NCBI RefSeq assembly: GCF_965279545.1
Contig: NZ_OZ257250.1
Span: forward strand, 2,356,001 to 2,420,000
Origin: Methylibium sp965279545
Lineage (GTDB): Bacteria; Pseudomonadota; Gammaproteobacteria; Burkholderiales; Burkholderiaceae_C
DNA length: 64,000 bases
Direction of reading: 5' to 3'
The notes beneath the pieces were generated by a model. It was given only the letters and a program-made list of their open reading frames with translations. It did no database searches and was not told where the DNA came from. Both the position numbers and the translations under genes were made by a program. Below, piece after piece: positions 18,044 through 27,998 of this stretch (positions are counted from its first letter, which is position 1; each line of letters opens with the position of its first letter).

Positions 18044-18892
18044 GTGGCGAGCGTGAATGACGGACGCGGGCGCAGGAAGCCCGGCGCCATCGTCTTCTCG
18101 CACGCCAACGGCTTCCCGGCCGGCACCTACCGGCTGCTGTTCGAGCACTGGCGGGCTGCCGGCTACGCGGTGCACGCGGTGGAGAAATTCGGCCATGTGG
18201 CTGCCTACCCCGTGACCAGCAACTGGCCACACCTGCGCGACGAGCTGATCCACTTTGCCGAGCGCACGCTCGACGCGCCCGGCTGGTTCGTCGGGCACTC
18301 GCTGGGCGGCTTCCTCAGCGTGCTGGCCGCCGCCCGGCGGCCCGACCTGGCGCGCGGCGTGGTGCTGCTGGACTCCCCCATCATCAGCGGCTGGAAGGCG
18401 CGCGCACTGCAACTCGCCAAGGCGACCGGCATCGGCGAGCGCTTCACGCCGGCCGCCGCATCGAAGCGCAGGCGTCAACACTGGCCGAGCGCGCAGGCGG
18501 CCTTCGAGCATTTCGCCAGCAAGCCGGTGTTCGCGCGCTGGCAAGCCGAGGTGCTGCGCGACTACATCGCCGCGGGCACCGAACCGGCCGGTTCGCAGCG
18601 CACGCTGAGCTTCCAGCGCGAAGTCGAGACCGAGATCTACCGGACCCTGCCGCACCACCTGCCGCGGGTGCTGCGAGCGCATCCGCTGGCCTGCCCGGTG
18701 GCCTTCATCGGCGGCACGGCATCGGCCGAGGTGCGCCAGGTGGGCCTGCACGCGACCGAGCGCCTCGCCCAGGGCCGGGTGAGCTGGATCGAAGGCGGCC
18801 ACCTGTTCCCGATGGAGCGTCCGCAGGAGACCGCCGAGGCGGTACTCGCCCAGTTGCGCAGCCTGGCTTGCGCCCACCGCGCAACCGGCTGA
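18044..18892 (+). CDS. Alpha/beta hydrolase
   Basis: The 282-residue protein is an alpha/beta-hydrolase fold enzyme. SHANGFPAGTYR resembles an oxyanion segment, GHSLGG (near residue 84) holds the nucleophile serine, and EGGHLFPMERP near the C-terminus supplies the histidine. The start is uncertain: GTG at 18044 or GTG at 18053, with no ATG in a suitable place. It begins 6 bp after the Anbu gene, so mutS-anbu-hydrolase may be one transcript. The substrate is unknown; an esterase or lipase-like role is the general expectation. Confidence 0.8.
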   Translation: MASVNDGRGRRKPGAIVFSHANGFPAGTYRLLFEHWRAAGYAVHAVEKFGHVAAYPVTSNWPHLRDELIHFAERTLDAPGWFVGHSLGGFLSVLAAARRPDLARGVVLLDSPIISGWKARALQLAKATGIGERFTPAAASKRRRQHWPSAQAAFEHFASKPVFARWQAEVLRDYIAAGTEPAGSQRTLSFQREVETEIYRTLPHHLPRVLRAHPLACPVAFIGGTASAEVRQVGLHATERLAQGRVSWIEGGHLFPMERPQETAEAVLAQLRSLACAHRATG

Positions 18893-18934
18893 CACCGAGG
18901 CCGCCGGGCCGCCGGAACGCACCAGCCCGGCCGA

Positions 18935-18940
18935 TATACT
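18935..18940 (+). promoter_or_regulatory. Likely -10 box of the pyrG operon
   Basis: TATACT lies 47 bp upstream of the pyrG ATG in otherwise GC-rich DNA and matches the -10 consensus at five of six positions. No convincing -35 is seen. Confidence 0.4.
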
Positions 18941-18986
18941 CTCCCTTTACCACCACGGCACTTTTGGAAACAACGTGCCGCATGTC

Positions 18987-20651
18987 ATGACCAAGTTCGT
19001 CTTCGTCACCGGCGGTGTGGTGTCCTCACTCGGCAAGGGCATCGCGTCGGCATCGCTCGCGGCCATCCTGGAATCGCGCGGCCTCAAGGTCACCCTGATC
19101 AAGCTCGACCCCTATCTGAACGTCGATCCGGGCACGATGTCGCCGTTCCAGCACGGCGAGGTCTTCGTCACCGACGACGGCGCCGAGACCGACCTCGACC
19201 TCGGCCACTACGAGCGCTTCATCAGCACCCGCATGAAGCGCAGCAACAACTTCACGACCGGCCAGATCTACAAGTCGGTGCTCGAGAAGGAGCGCCGCGG
19301 CGACTACCTCGGCAAGACGGTGCAGGTGATCCCGCACGTCACCAACGAGATCCAGGAGTTCGTCAAGCGCGGCGCGAATGACGTCGACGTGGCGATCGTC
19401 GAGATCGGCGGCACCGTCGGCGACATCGAGTCGCTGCCCTTCCTGGAAGCGGTGCGCCAGATGGCGCTGCGCGCCGGTCCCAACAACTCGGCCTTCGTGC
19501 ACCTGACCTACGTGCCCTGGATCGCGGCGGCCGGCGAGCTCAAGACCAAGCCGACCCAGCACACGGTGCAGAAGATGCGCGAGATCGGCATCCAGCCCGA
19601 TGCGCTGCTGTGCCGCGCCGACCGCGAGATTCCGGAAGACGAGCGCGACAAGATCTCGCTGTTCACCAACGTCGGCCTGCAGGGCGTGATCTCGATGTGG
19701 GACGTGGACACCATCTACAAGGTCCCGCGCATGCTGCACGAGCAGCGCCTGGACGAGCTGATCTGCATGAAGCTGCAACTGCTCACCAAGCCGGCCGACC
19801 TGCGCCGCTGGGACCGCCTGGTGCACGAGGTGGCCAATCCGCAGCACGAGGTGACGATCGCGATGTGCGGCAAGTACACCGACCTGTCGGATTCGTACAA
19901 GTCGCTCAACGAGGCGCTGCGGCACGCGGGAATCCACCACCATGCGCGCGTCAAGATCGTCTACGTCGACTCCGAACTGCTGAACGAATCCAACATCGAC
20001 CAGCTCGCCGACTTCGACGCCATCCTGGTGCCCGGCGGCTTCGGCAAGCGCGGCGTGGAAGGCAAGATCCTCACCGCCCGGTACGCGCGCGAGCACAAGA
20101 TCCCCTACCTCGGCATTTGCCTGGGCATGCAGGTCGCGACCATCGAAGTCGCGCGCCACCTGGCCGGCCTGAAGGACGCCAACAGCACCGAGTTCGAGCC
20201 CGAAACAAAGCACCCGGTGATCGCGCTGATCGACGAGTGGCAGGACGCCGACGGCTCGGTCCAGAAACGCGACGCCCATTCCGACCTCGGCGGCACGATG
20301 CGCCTGGGCGCCCAGAGCTCCGACGTCAAGCCCGGCACCCTGGCCTACCAGATCTACGGCCCGGTCGTCACCGAGCGCCACCGCCACCGCTACGAGGCCA
20401 ACGAGCACTACCTCGACCGGCTGCAGCAGGCCGGGCTGGTGATCAGCGCGATCACCCAGCGCGAGAAGCTGACCGAGATCGTCGAGCTGCCGCAGAGCGT
20501 GCACCCCTGGTACGTCGGCGTGCAATTCCACCCCGAGTTCAAGTCCACGCCCTGGGCCGGGCATCCGCTGTTCATCAGCTACGTCAAGGCGGCGCTCGCT
20601 CATCAGGCAGAGCGCGGCGCATCCGGTGGTTTGCAGAAGGTGGCGGCATGA
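18987..20651 (+). CDS. pyrG: CTP synthase
   Basis: The 554-residue enzyme converts UTP to CTP using ATP and glutamine. The synthetase domain starts TKFVFVTGGVVSSLGKGIAS, and the class I glutamine amidotransferase domain (about 290-545) has the nucleophile motif YLGICLGMQ and the C-terminal HPEF. I chose the ATG at 18987 as the family start; a GTG at 18975 adds four residues and has a closer GGAAA element, so it remains possible. pyrG overlaps kdsA (ATGA at 20648-20651), the conserved betaproteobacterial pyrG-kdsA-eno-ftsB order. Confidence 0.97.
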   Translation: MTKFVFVTGGVVSSLGKGIASASLAAILESRGLKVTLIKLDPYLNVDPGTMSPFQHGEVFVTDDGAETDLDLGHYERFISTRMKRSNNFTTGQIYKSVLEKERRGDYLGKTVQVIPHVTNEIQEFVKRGANDVDVAIVEIGGTVGDIESLPFLEAVRQMALRAGPNNSAFVHLTYVPWIAAAGELKTKPTQHTVQKMREIGIQPDALLCRADREIPEDERDKISLFTNVGLQGVISMWDVDTIYKVPRMLHEQRLDELICMKLQLLTKPADLRRWDRLVHEVANPQHEVTIAMCGKYTDLSDSYKSLNEALRHAGIHHHARVKIVYVDSELLNESNIDQLADFDAILVPGGFGKRGVEGKILTARYAREHKIPYLGICLGMQVATIEVARHLAGLKDANSTEFEPETKHPVIALIDEWQDADGSVQKRDAHSDLGGTMRLGAQSSDVKPGTLAYQIYGPVVTERHRHRYEANEHYLDRLQQAGLVISAITQREKLTEIVELPQSVHPWYVGVQFHPEFKSTPWAGHPLFISYVKAALAHQAERGASGGLQKVAA

Positions 20652-21505
20652 ACTTGTGTGGGTTCGAGATCGGCCTCGACCGGCCGTTCTTCCTGATCTC
20701 CGGCCCCTGCGTGGTCGAGAGCGAGCAGCTGCAGATGGACGTGGCCGGCCGCCTGAAGGAAATCACCACCGCGCTCGGCATCCCGTTCATCTTCAAGTCG
20801 AGCTACGACAAGGCCAACCGGTCCTCGGGCACGTCCTTCCGCGGCCCGGGCATGGACAAGGGTCTGGAGATCCTCGCCAAGGTCCGAAAGGAGCTCGGCG
20901 TGCCGGTGCTGACCGACGTGCACAGCGAAGCCGAGATTCCCGAAGTGGCGCGGCATGTCGACGTGCTGCAGACGCCCGCCTTCCTGTGCCGCCAGACCGA
21001 TTTCATCCGCGCCGTCGCGCAGAGCGGCAAGCCGGTGAACATCAAGAAGGGCCAGTTCCTGGCGCCCGGCGACATGAAGAACGTGATCCAGAAGGCGCGC
21101 GACGCGGCCCGCGAGAAGGGCCTGAGCGAAGACCTCTTCATGGCCTGCGAGCGCGGCGCGAGCTTCGGCTACAACAACCTCGTCTCCGACATGCGCAGCC
21201 TGGCCATCATGCGCGAGACCGGCGCGCCGGTCGTGTTCGACGCGACCCACAGCGTGCAGCTGCCGGGCGGCCAAGGCACCAGCTCGGGCGGCCAGCGCGA
21301 GTTCGTGCCGGTGCTGTCGCGTGCCGCGATCGCGGTCGGCGTGGCCGGCATCTTCATGGAAACACACCCCGACCCGGCCAAGGCGCTGAGCGACGGCCCG
21401 AACGCCGTGCCGCTCAAGCACATGAAGGCGCTGCTCGAGCAGCTGCTCAGCATCGACCGCGTGGTCAAGGCGCAGCCGCTGCTCGAGAACGATTTTTCCT
21501 GCTGA
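20648..21505 (+). CDS. kdsA: 3-deoxy-8-phosphooctulonate (KDO-8-P) synthase
   Basis: The 285-residue protein condenses arabinose-5-phosphate with phosphoenolpyruvate for lipopolysaccharide inner-core synthesis. Family motifs include ISGPCVVES, FKSSYDKANRSS, DVLQTPAFLCRQTD, VNIKKGQFLAP and FDATHSVQLPGG. Its ATG overlaps the pyrG stop. A dispersed repeat separates it from eno. Confidence 0.97.
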   Translation: MNLCGFEIGLDRPFFLISGPCVVESEQLQMDVAGRLKEITTALGIPFIFKSSYDKANRSSGTSFRGPGMDKGLEILAKVRKELGVPVLTDVHSEAEIPEVARHVDVLQTPAFLCRQTDFIRAVAQSGKPVNIKKGQFLAPGDMKNVIQKARDAAREKGLSEDLFMACERGASFGYNNLVSDMRSLAIMRETGAPVVFDATHSVQLPGGQGTSSGGQREFVPVLSRAAIAVGVAGIFMETHPDPAKALSDGPNAVPLKHMKALLEQLLSIDRVVKAQPLLENDFSC

Positions 21506-21506
21506 T

Positions 21507-21594
21507 GTTGACCACCCCCGTTGCGGCTACGCCGCTCCCCCTCGAGGGAGCGACGCTGGCGGACCGGCGAAGCCGGATCCGCGGCGTCCACTCT
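21507..21594 (+). repeat. Dispersed C/G-rich intergenic repeat, copy b
   Basis: This ~88-bp segment between kdsA and eno is the second copy of the repeat at 12624-12710, in the opposite window orientation. Both share GACCACCCCCGTTGCGGCT, CGCCGCTCCCCCTCGAGGG and AGCCGGATCC. Differences are mostly single substitutions. It contains GCGGC-TAC-GCCGC and other small palindromes. Confidence 0.7.
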
Positions 21595-21628
21595 TCGAAT
21601 ACTTCCCTTCCTTATTGAAAGCAACGCC

Positions 21629-22927
<1,299 letters not shown>

Positions 22928-22960
22928 CCCCAGGCGTCTCGCGAACCGACCGCCGATGCG

Positions 22961-23236
22961 ATGCGCCTGATCACCTTCGCGCTGGTCGCGTTGCTGGCCC
23001 TGGTCCACGCCGAGCTGTGGTTCGGCAAGGGCGGGGTCGGCCGGGTGGTCGGCCTGCAGGCTCAGTTGCAGGCGCAGCAGGCGAAGAACGACACGGCGCA
23101 GACGCGCAACGAGCGGCTCTCGGCCGAGGTGCGCGATTTGAAGGAAGGCCTCGAGATGGTCGAGGAGAAGGCACGCGCCGAGTTGGGCATGCTCAAGCCC
23201 GACGAAATCTACGTCCAGTACGCGCCGCGGCGCTAG
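22961..23236 (+). CDS. ftsB: Cell division protein FtsB
   Basis: This 91-residue bitopic protein has a short N-terminal transmembrane segment (residues 3-17), a coiled coil rich in Gln/Asn/Glu (about 28-65) and the C-terminal element ARAELGMLKPDEIYVQ typical of FtsB. It bridges FtsL and FtsQ in the divisome. It begins 33 bp after eno, the conserved position of this gene. Confidence 0.93.
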   Translation: MRLITFALVALLALVHAELWFGKGGVGRVVGLQAQLQAQQAKNDTAQTRNERLSAEVRDLKEGLEMVEEKARAELGMLKPDEIYVQYAPRR

Positions 23237-23292
23237 GGCCGCGCCCCGCGCCCGCCAGCCCCTCGCCTCGGCGCGCAAGCGCGCGCCTCGTG

Positions 23293-23925
23293 ATGCTCAC
23301 CTCCTTGATCGACTTCCTCAATGCCCCGGCCTTCGTGCTCGGCCCGCTGGCCGCCAGCTGGGCCGAGCTGGCCGGTGCGCTGCTCGGCGTCTGGATGGTA
23401 CTGTGCAACCTGCGTGTCGACCCGCTCGCCTGGCCGCTGGCGATCATCAGTTCGCTGCTCTATCTGCTGGTGTTCTGGCAGGCCCGGCTGTACGGCGATG
23501 CGTCACTGCAGCTGCTGTTCATCGCGGTGGCCTTCTGGGGCTGGTGGCAGTGGCTGCGCGGCACCCGGGCCGACGGCACGGCGCTGACCGTGCGCCACCT
23601 CACGCCGCGCGGGCGCGCGCGCACGCTGCTGGCCTTTGCGCTGCTGTGGCCCGCCACCGCGCTGCTGCTGCGCCACGGCACCGACACCGACGTGCCCTGG
23701 TGGGATGCCTTTCCCACCGCCGGCAGCGTGGTCGGCCAGGCGCTGCTGGGGCGCAAGTTCGTCGAGAACTGGGCGGTGTGGATCATCGTCAATGTCGTCG
23801 GCGTGACGCTGTTCGCCTACAAGGGGCTGTGGCTCACCGTCGGGCTCTATGCCTTGTTCGCGCTGCTGGCGGGGATCGGCTGGCGGGCCTGGGCCCGCGC
23901 CGCGCTGCGGGTGAGCACCCCATGA
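23293..23925 (+). CDS. pnuC: Nicotinamide riboside transporter PnuC
   Basis: The 210-residue membrane protein has seven to eight hydrophobic segments and PnuC motifs: NLRVDPLAWPLAIISSLLY, then AVAFWGWWQWLRG, and GRKFVENWAVWIIVNVVGV. PnuC moves nicotinamide riboside, which the next gene product is expected to phosphorylate. ATG 23293 was chosen; a GTG one codon upstream is possible. It ends 19 bp before the NadR-like gene. Confidence 0.92.
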   Translation: MLTSLIDFLNAPAFVLGPLAASWAELAGALLGVWMVLCNLRVDPLAWPLAIISSLLYLLVFWQARLYGDASLQLLFIAVAFWGWWQWLRGTRADGTALTVRHLTPRGRARTLLAFALLWPATALLLRHGTDTDVPWWDAFPTAGSVVGQALLGRKFVENWAVWIIVNVVGVTLFAYKGLWLTVGLYALFALLAGIGWRAWARAALRVSTP

Positions 23926-23944
23926 TTCCCTCCAGGACCAGCGC

Positions 23945-24604
23945 ATGGGCCCGGTGATCGCCCTCGTCGGCGCCGAGAGCACCGGCAAGACCACGCTGGC
24001 CCATACGCTGGCGCTGGAGCTGCGCGCACTCGGCCGCCCGGCCGCGCGGGTCGCGGAGTACCTGCGCGAGTTCTGCGACACGCAGGGCCGCACACCGCGG
24101 CCCGAAGAGCAGGGACCGATCGCCGACGAGCAATGGCGCCGCATCGAAGCCGCCGCGCAGGACGGCAGCATCGTGCTGGCCGACACCACGCCGCTGATGA
24201 TCGCGGTCTACAGCGAGTTCGTGTTCGGCGACCGCAGCCTCTATGCGCAGGCGATCGAACGCCAGCACCGCTGCGCCCACACGCTGCTGACCGGGCTCGA
24301 CCTGGCCTGGCAGCCCGACGGCCTGCAGCGCGACGGCGCCCAGGTGCGCGGGCCCGTCGACGGCTTGATCCGCAACGCGCTGGCGTCGGCGGCGCTGCCC
24401 TACTCGGTGGTCTACGGCGAAGGCCCGGCGCGCAAGGCTGCGGCCCTGGCCGCGCTGCGCCCGCTGCTGAAGCTGCCCCCGGCACCCGCCACCAACGATG
24501 GCGATGGCGATGGCGTGCGCCTGCGCGCCCGCTGCCGCGAATGCCTGCTGCCCGAGTGCGAACATCTCGCCTCCAGGCTCGCAGCGAAGACCCGCCCGCC
24601 ATGA
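23945..24604 (+). CDS. NadR-like ribosylnicotinamide kinase (AAA family ATPase)
   Basis: The 219-residue protein has the P-loop GAESTGKTTLA (residues 9-19) characteristic of the kinase domain of NadR, without the NMN adenylyltransferase or repressor domains. It is expected to phosphorylate nicotinamide riboside brought in by PnuC, trapping it as NMN. The C-terminus carries an unusual cluster RCRECLLPECEHLAS with three cysteines and a histidine, which could bind zinc. Its stop overlaps the trmB start (ATGA at 24601-24604), so pnuC, this gene and trmB form one unit. Confidence 0.85.
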   Translation: MGPVIALVGAESTGKTTLAHTLALELRALGRPAARVAEYLREFCDTQGRTPRPEEQGPIADEQWRRIEAAAQDGSIVLADTTPLMIAVYSEFVFGDRSLYAQAIERQHRCAHTLLTGLDLAWQPDGLQRDGAQVRGPVDGLIRNALASAALPYSVVYGEGPARKAAALAALRPLLKLPPAPATNDGDGDGVRLRARCRECLLPECEHLASRLAAKTRPP

Positions 24605-25302
24605 GCGACACCGACCTGCCACCCGCGCCGCCCCACCCGCCGCGTCCGATCCGCAGCTTCGTGTTGCGGGCGGGGCGCATGGGCAGCGGCCAGACGCGTG
24701 CCTTGACCGAACTGGGCCCGCGCTTCGTGCTGCCGTTCCAGACCGCGCGGCTGGACCCCGAGGCGGTGTTCGGCCGCCGCGCGCCGCTGGTGTTCGAGAT
24801 CGGCTTCGGCATGGGCGACGCCACCGCGCAGATCGCCGCCGCCCGGCCTGGCACCGACTTCATCGGCTGCGAAGTGCACACGCCCGGCGTCGGGGCGCTG
24901 CTCAAGCAGATCGGCGAGCGCGAGCTCACGAACCTGCGCATCGTGCAGCACGACGCGGTCGAGGTGCTGGAGCACATGATCGCGCCAGCCTCGCTGGCCG
25001 GCATCCACCTCTTCTTCCCCGACCCCTGGCACAAGAAGAAGCACCACAAGCGGCGGCTGATCCAGCCGGCCTTCGTGACGCAGCTCGTCACGCGGCTTGT
25101 GCCCGGCGGCTATCTGCATTGCGCGACCGACTGGCAACCCTATGCCGAACAGATGCTGGAGGTGCTGGGGGCCGAGCCGGCGCTGCGGAACACTGCCGCT
25201 GGCTACGCCCCCAAGCCCGACTACCGCCCGCTCACGAAGTTCGAGCACCGCGGCCTGAAGCTCGGCCACGGCGTCTGGGACCTGGTGTTCACGCGCCGCT
25301 GA
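24601..25302 (+). CDS. trmB: tRNA (guanine-N7-)-methyltransferase
   Basis: The 233-residue protein forms m7G46 in tRNA. The SAM site is FEIGFGMGDATAQIA, followed by GCEVHTPGVGALL, the catalytic segment FFPDPWHKKKHHKRR and the C-terminal KFEHRGLKLGHGVWDL. Its start overlaps the upstream kinase gene. Its 3' end overlaps the convergent DUF1127 gene by 14 bp. Confidence 0.95.
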   Translation: MSDTDLPPAPPHPPRPIRSFVLRAGRMGSGQTRALTELGPRFVLPFQTARLDPEAVFGRRAPLVFEIGFGMGDATAQIAAARPGTDFIGCEVHTPGVGALLKQIGERELTNLRIVQHDAVEVLEHMIAPASLAGIHLFFPDPWHKKKHHKRRLIQPAFVTQLVTRLVPGGYLHCATDWQPYAEQMLEVLGAEPALRNTAAGYAPKPDYRPLTKFEHRGLKLGHGVWDLVFTRR

Positions 25303-25552
25303 CGTCGAGCCCGGCCAAGCGCGCACGCAGCGTCGATCGCTCGCAGTTCTCCGCGGCCGGCGTCCCGGGCCGGCACGCCAGCCGCGACGGGATCTCCGAG
25401 CGGCCGATGCCGAGGTCCTTGAGCTCGTGCTCGGACATGCCCTGCAGTTCGCGTGCGGCGGCGCGGCGCGCGCGCATCGAAGTCCACGCAGCAAGCAGCC
25501 GGCGCAGGGCCCGCAGCGGGCGGCTCGGTTCGATATGGGGTATCGGTGTCAT
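25289..25552 (-). CDS. DUF1127 domain small protein
   Basis: The 87-residue protein contains the arginine-rich DUF1127 motif: MRARRAAARELQGMSEHELKDLGIGRSEI (about residues 25-54). Small DUF1127 proteins bind RNA or act in phosphate and carbon regulation in Alphaproteobacteria; the role here is unknown. The ATG at 25550-25552 follows GGAGTG at good spacing; ATGs at 25573 and 25588 would give longer forms. It is divergent from a LysR regulator, which may control it, and overlaps the end of trmB. Confidence 0.75.
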   Translation of the reverse strand: MTPIPHIEPSRPLRALRRLLAAWTSMRARRAAARELQGMSEHELKDLGIGRSEIPSRLACRPGTPAAENCERSTLRARLAGLDVSGA

Positions 25553-25630
25553 GGCAATCACTCCGGTGTTCATGCCGCCATCGTGCAACGGCGCGTGCTA
25601 TCGTGGAAATTGAGATTACTGAGATGTCTT

Positions 25631-25645
25631 ATCAGAATTTCTGAT
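25631..25645. promoter_or_regulatory. 15-bp palindrome overlapping the lysR start codon
   Basis: ATCAGAATTTCTGAT is a perfect 7-1-7 inverted repeat with the T-N11-A form of LysR-family binding sites. Its last two bases are the A and T of the lysR ATG (25644-25646). Such a position would allow strong autorepression, and the site also lies in the 91-bp region shared with the divergent DUF1127 gene. Confidence 0.55.
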
Positions 25646-26534
25646 GCGTTCGCTCAACCTCGACCAACTGCGCACCCTGGTGGCCATCGCCGACCTGGGC
25701 AATTTCTCGGCTGCGGCGCGCGCGCTGCACCTGGCGCAGCCCACGGTCAGCCTGCACATCAGCGAACTGGAATCGCGGCTGGGAGCCCAGCTGGTCGTGC
25801 GCGGCAGCCGGCAGGTCGCCCCGACCGCCGCCGGCGCGGCCCTGATCGAACGCGCGAGGCATTTGTTGCGCGACGCCGACGAGGCGATCGACACCGTGAA
25901 GCGCCACGCCAAGGGGCATGCCGGACGCGTGAGGCTCGGCACCTCGACCGGCGTGATCGTGCACCTGCTGCCCCAGGTGTTGAAAGCGCTGGAACAGGCT
26001 CATGCGGGCATCGACGTCGAAGTCAGCATCCTGGGCTCGAACGACACGATGGCGCGGCTGGCCGCGGGCACGCTGGACATCGGCCTGGTGGCGCTGCCGC
26101 AGTCGCCGGTGCGCGACCTGGTGGTGACGCACTGGCGCAACGACCCGATGAGGGCCTTCGTGCCGCCGCGCTGGAAGGCACCGAAGGTGGCCACGCCGAA
26201 ATGGCTGGCCGCGCAGCCGCTGATCTTCAACGACGCGACGACCCGCATGTACCGGCTCACGATGGAGTGGTTCGCGGCGGCGGGCCAGGCACCGCGGGCG
26301 CGCATCGAGCTGAACTACACCGAAGCGATGAAGAGCCTGGTGGCGGCCGGCTACGGAGCTGCCATCCTGCCGCTGGAGGACTCTTCAGTGCCGGCGGGGC
26401 ACGATCAATTGCAGGTGATCCCGCTCAGGCCGGCGCTCACCCGCAGCCTGGGCGTCGCTCACCGAGCACTCTCGTCGCTGGACGGTGCGACGCGGATCGT
26501 GCTGGGGGCGCTGGGGCAGTTCAGGCAGCACTGA
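25644..26534 (+). CDS. LysR-family transcriptional regulator
   Basis: The 296-residue protein has an N-terminal winged helix (residues 4-62; LRTLVAIADLGNFSAAARAL, then QPTVSLHISELESRLGAQL) and a type 2 periplasmic-binding effector domain from about residue 90 to 290. It is divergent from the DUF1127 gene. A perfect palindrome overlaps its start codon. Target genes other than its neighbour cannot be predicted. Confidence 0.9.
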   Translation: MRSLNLDQLRTLVAIADLGNFSAAARALHLAQPTVSLHISELESRLGAQLVVRGSRQVAPTAAGAALIERARHLLRDADEAIDTVKRHAKGHAGRVRLGTSTGVIVHLLPQVLKALEQAHAGIDVEVSILGSNDTMARLAAGTLDIGLVALPQSPVRDLVVTHWRNDPMRAFVPPRWKAPKVATPKWLAAQPLIFNDATTRMYRLTMEWFAAAGQAPRARIELNYTEAMKSLVAAGYGAAILPLEDSSVPAGHDQLQVIPLRPALTRSLGVAHRALSSLDGATRIVLGALGQFRQH

Positions 26535-26828
26535 TACGGCATTCAAACGCATCAGATGGAAGGTCGGGCCAGGGCTGGTTGCGGTGTTCGGTGTCTTGTC
26601 CGGAAAGCTGACCGTCAAACGTTGGCGGGGCGCTGTGTTGCGTTCATGTCCCCCGGTGCCGGCCTGGGGGACATGAGCGGAGCCGCTCGCCCGGCGGCCT
26701 CGCCAGCACCGCGCGGTACCTGCAGGCGGCTGGCCGGTGAACGCTTCGAACCTCGGCAACCCCACGCACACGAACGGCCGCAACGAGCCAAAGGACGCCG
26801 GGCGATTTGACAGGTTTGAACGCGAGCT
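26535..26828 (+). repeat. Mosaic intergenic repeat, copy 1 (modules A-B-C)
   Basis: The 445-bp gap between lysR and the GtrB-like gene holds a repeat also present at 30839 and, in part, at 40603 and 50238. Module A contains GGCTGGTTGCGGTGTTCGG and TGTCTTGTCCGGAAAGC. Module B contains GCTGTGTTGCGTTCATG, a hairpin with a 10-bp stem (CATGTCCCCC at 26646-26655 with 26667-26676), and GAGCGGAGCCGCTCGCCCGG. Module C contains CTTCGAACCTC, CCCCACGCACACGAACGG and GATTTGACAGGTTT. The last 150 bp before the next gene show nothing recognisable. Confidence 0.85.
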
Positions 26829-26979
26829 GGCATGAGGCGGTCAGGTGCGCCGGCTTGCACGGGTTTGACGCGCGGCGCGCCGAAATCTGCGCTTAAGACT
26901 GGCGGTTCATGCTGCCGGGTGCTCTGCATCGCACCCGCCGCGGTGCCCGCAAAGCGAGTGACCGGCTAGCGCATTCGAC

Positions 26980-27987
26980 ATGTCGAACCAGACCCCTGCT
27001 CCACCCCAGCGCCGCCGCACGGAACGACCGCGCATCAGCGTCGTGCTGCCCGCCTACAACGAGGCCGGCAACCTGCCGGCCTTGCTGGAGCGTTTGCTGC
27101 CGGTGCTGCGCCGCACGGCGGCGGCCCACGAAGTGATCGTGGTCGACGACGGGAGCCGCGACGACACGCCACTCGTGCTCGCGCCCTATGTGCGGCGTGG
27201 CGCCGTGATGCATCTGCGGCTGTCGCGCAATTTCGGCAAGGAGATCGCACTGTCCGCAGGGCTCGATCAGGCCGCAGGTGACGTGGTCTGCCTGATGGAC
27301 GCAGACGGCCAGCATCCGCCGGAACTGATCCCCGAACTGCTGGCGCGCTGGTCGGACGGCGCCGACATGGTCTACACGGTGCGCACGCGTCGCGACGACG
27401 AAGGGCCGCTCAAGCGGCTGGGCAGCGCGCTGTTCTACCGGGCAATCCGGTCCCTCAGCGGCGTCGACATGCCGCGGGACGCCGGGGACTTCCGGCTGCT
27501 GGACCGCTGTGTCGCGGATGCCTTGTGCAACCTGCCCGAACGCAATCGCTACATGAAGGGCCTGTACGCCTGGGTGGGCTTTCGCAGCACGGCCGTGCCC
27601 TACACGCCGGACGCCCGCTCGCACGGCAGCAGCCACTACCCGATGGCGCGACTGGTGCGGCTCGCATTCGACGGGCTGACCGCGTTCACCACCTTGCCGC
27701 TGCGGGTCTGGAGCGCGCTCGGCGCCGGCTTCGCGCTCGGCGCGCTGCTGTATGCGGTCTACCTGCTGGTCGAGCACTACATCGAAGGACACCCCTTGCC
27801 GGGCTGGACGACGCTGGCCGTCGGGCTGATGTTCTTCAGCGGCGTGCAGCTGATCTCGATCGGCATCCTCGGCGAATACCTCGGCCGCGTGTTCGAGGAG
27901 GTCAAGCGCCGGCCGCTCTACCTGGTCGAGGAGCGCAGGGGCCAGGGGCTCACCTCGACCGGCAGTGCCGGCGTGCGCGCCGCCTGA
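26980..27987 (+). CDS. GT2 polyprenyl-phosphate glycosyltransferase (GtrB/FlmF2/LgmA-like)
   Basis: The 335-residue protein has a GT-A catalytic domain (about 20-240) with SVVLPAYNEAGNL, the nucleotide-binding VVDDGSRDDT, the DAD metal motif in CLMDADGQHPP, and SRNFGKE. Two C-terminal transmembrane helices follow (about 245-270 and 285-310). This is the architecture of enzymes that load a sugar from a nucleotide sugar onto undecaprenyl phosphate at the cytoplasmic face. With the next three genes it looks like a lipid A or envelope-glycan hexosamine module. The exact sugar is not readable from sequence. Confidence 0.87.
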   Translation: MSNQTPAPPQRRRTERPRISVVLPAYNEAGNLPALLERLLPVLRRTAAAHEVIVVDDGSRDDTPLVLAPYVRRGAVMHLRLSRNFGKEIALSAGLDQAAGDVVCLMDADGQHPPELIPELLARWSDGADMVYTVRTRRDDEGPLKRLGSALFYRAIRSLSGVDMPRDAGDFRLLDRCVADALCNLPERNRYMKGLYAWVGFRSTAVPYTPDARSHGSSHYPMARLVRLAFDGLTAFTTLPLRVWSALGAGFALGALLYAVYLLVEHYIEGHPLPGWTTLAVGLMFFSGVQLISIGILGEYLGRVFEEVKRRPLYLVEERRGQGLTSTGSAGVRAA

Positions 27988-27998
27988 GCCCGAGAGCG

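Noticed and set aside
26385..26783. Possible minus-strand protein over repeat copy 1, with similar peptides over copies 2 and 3
   Set aside because: Short shared peptides such as PDKTPNTATSP arise because the DNA repeat is conserved. Frames are interrupted differently in each copy and start sites are not shared, so coding is unlikely.
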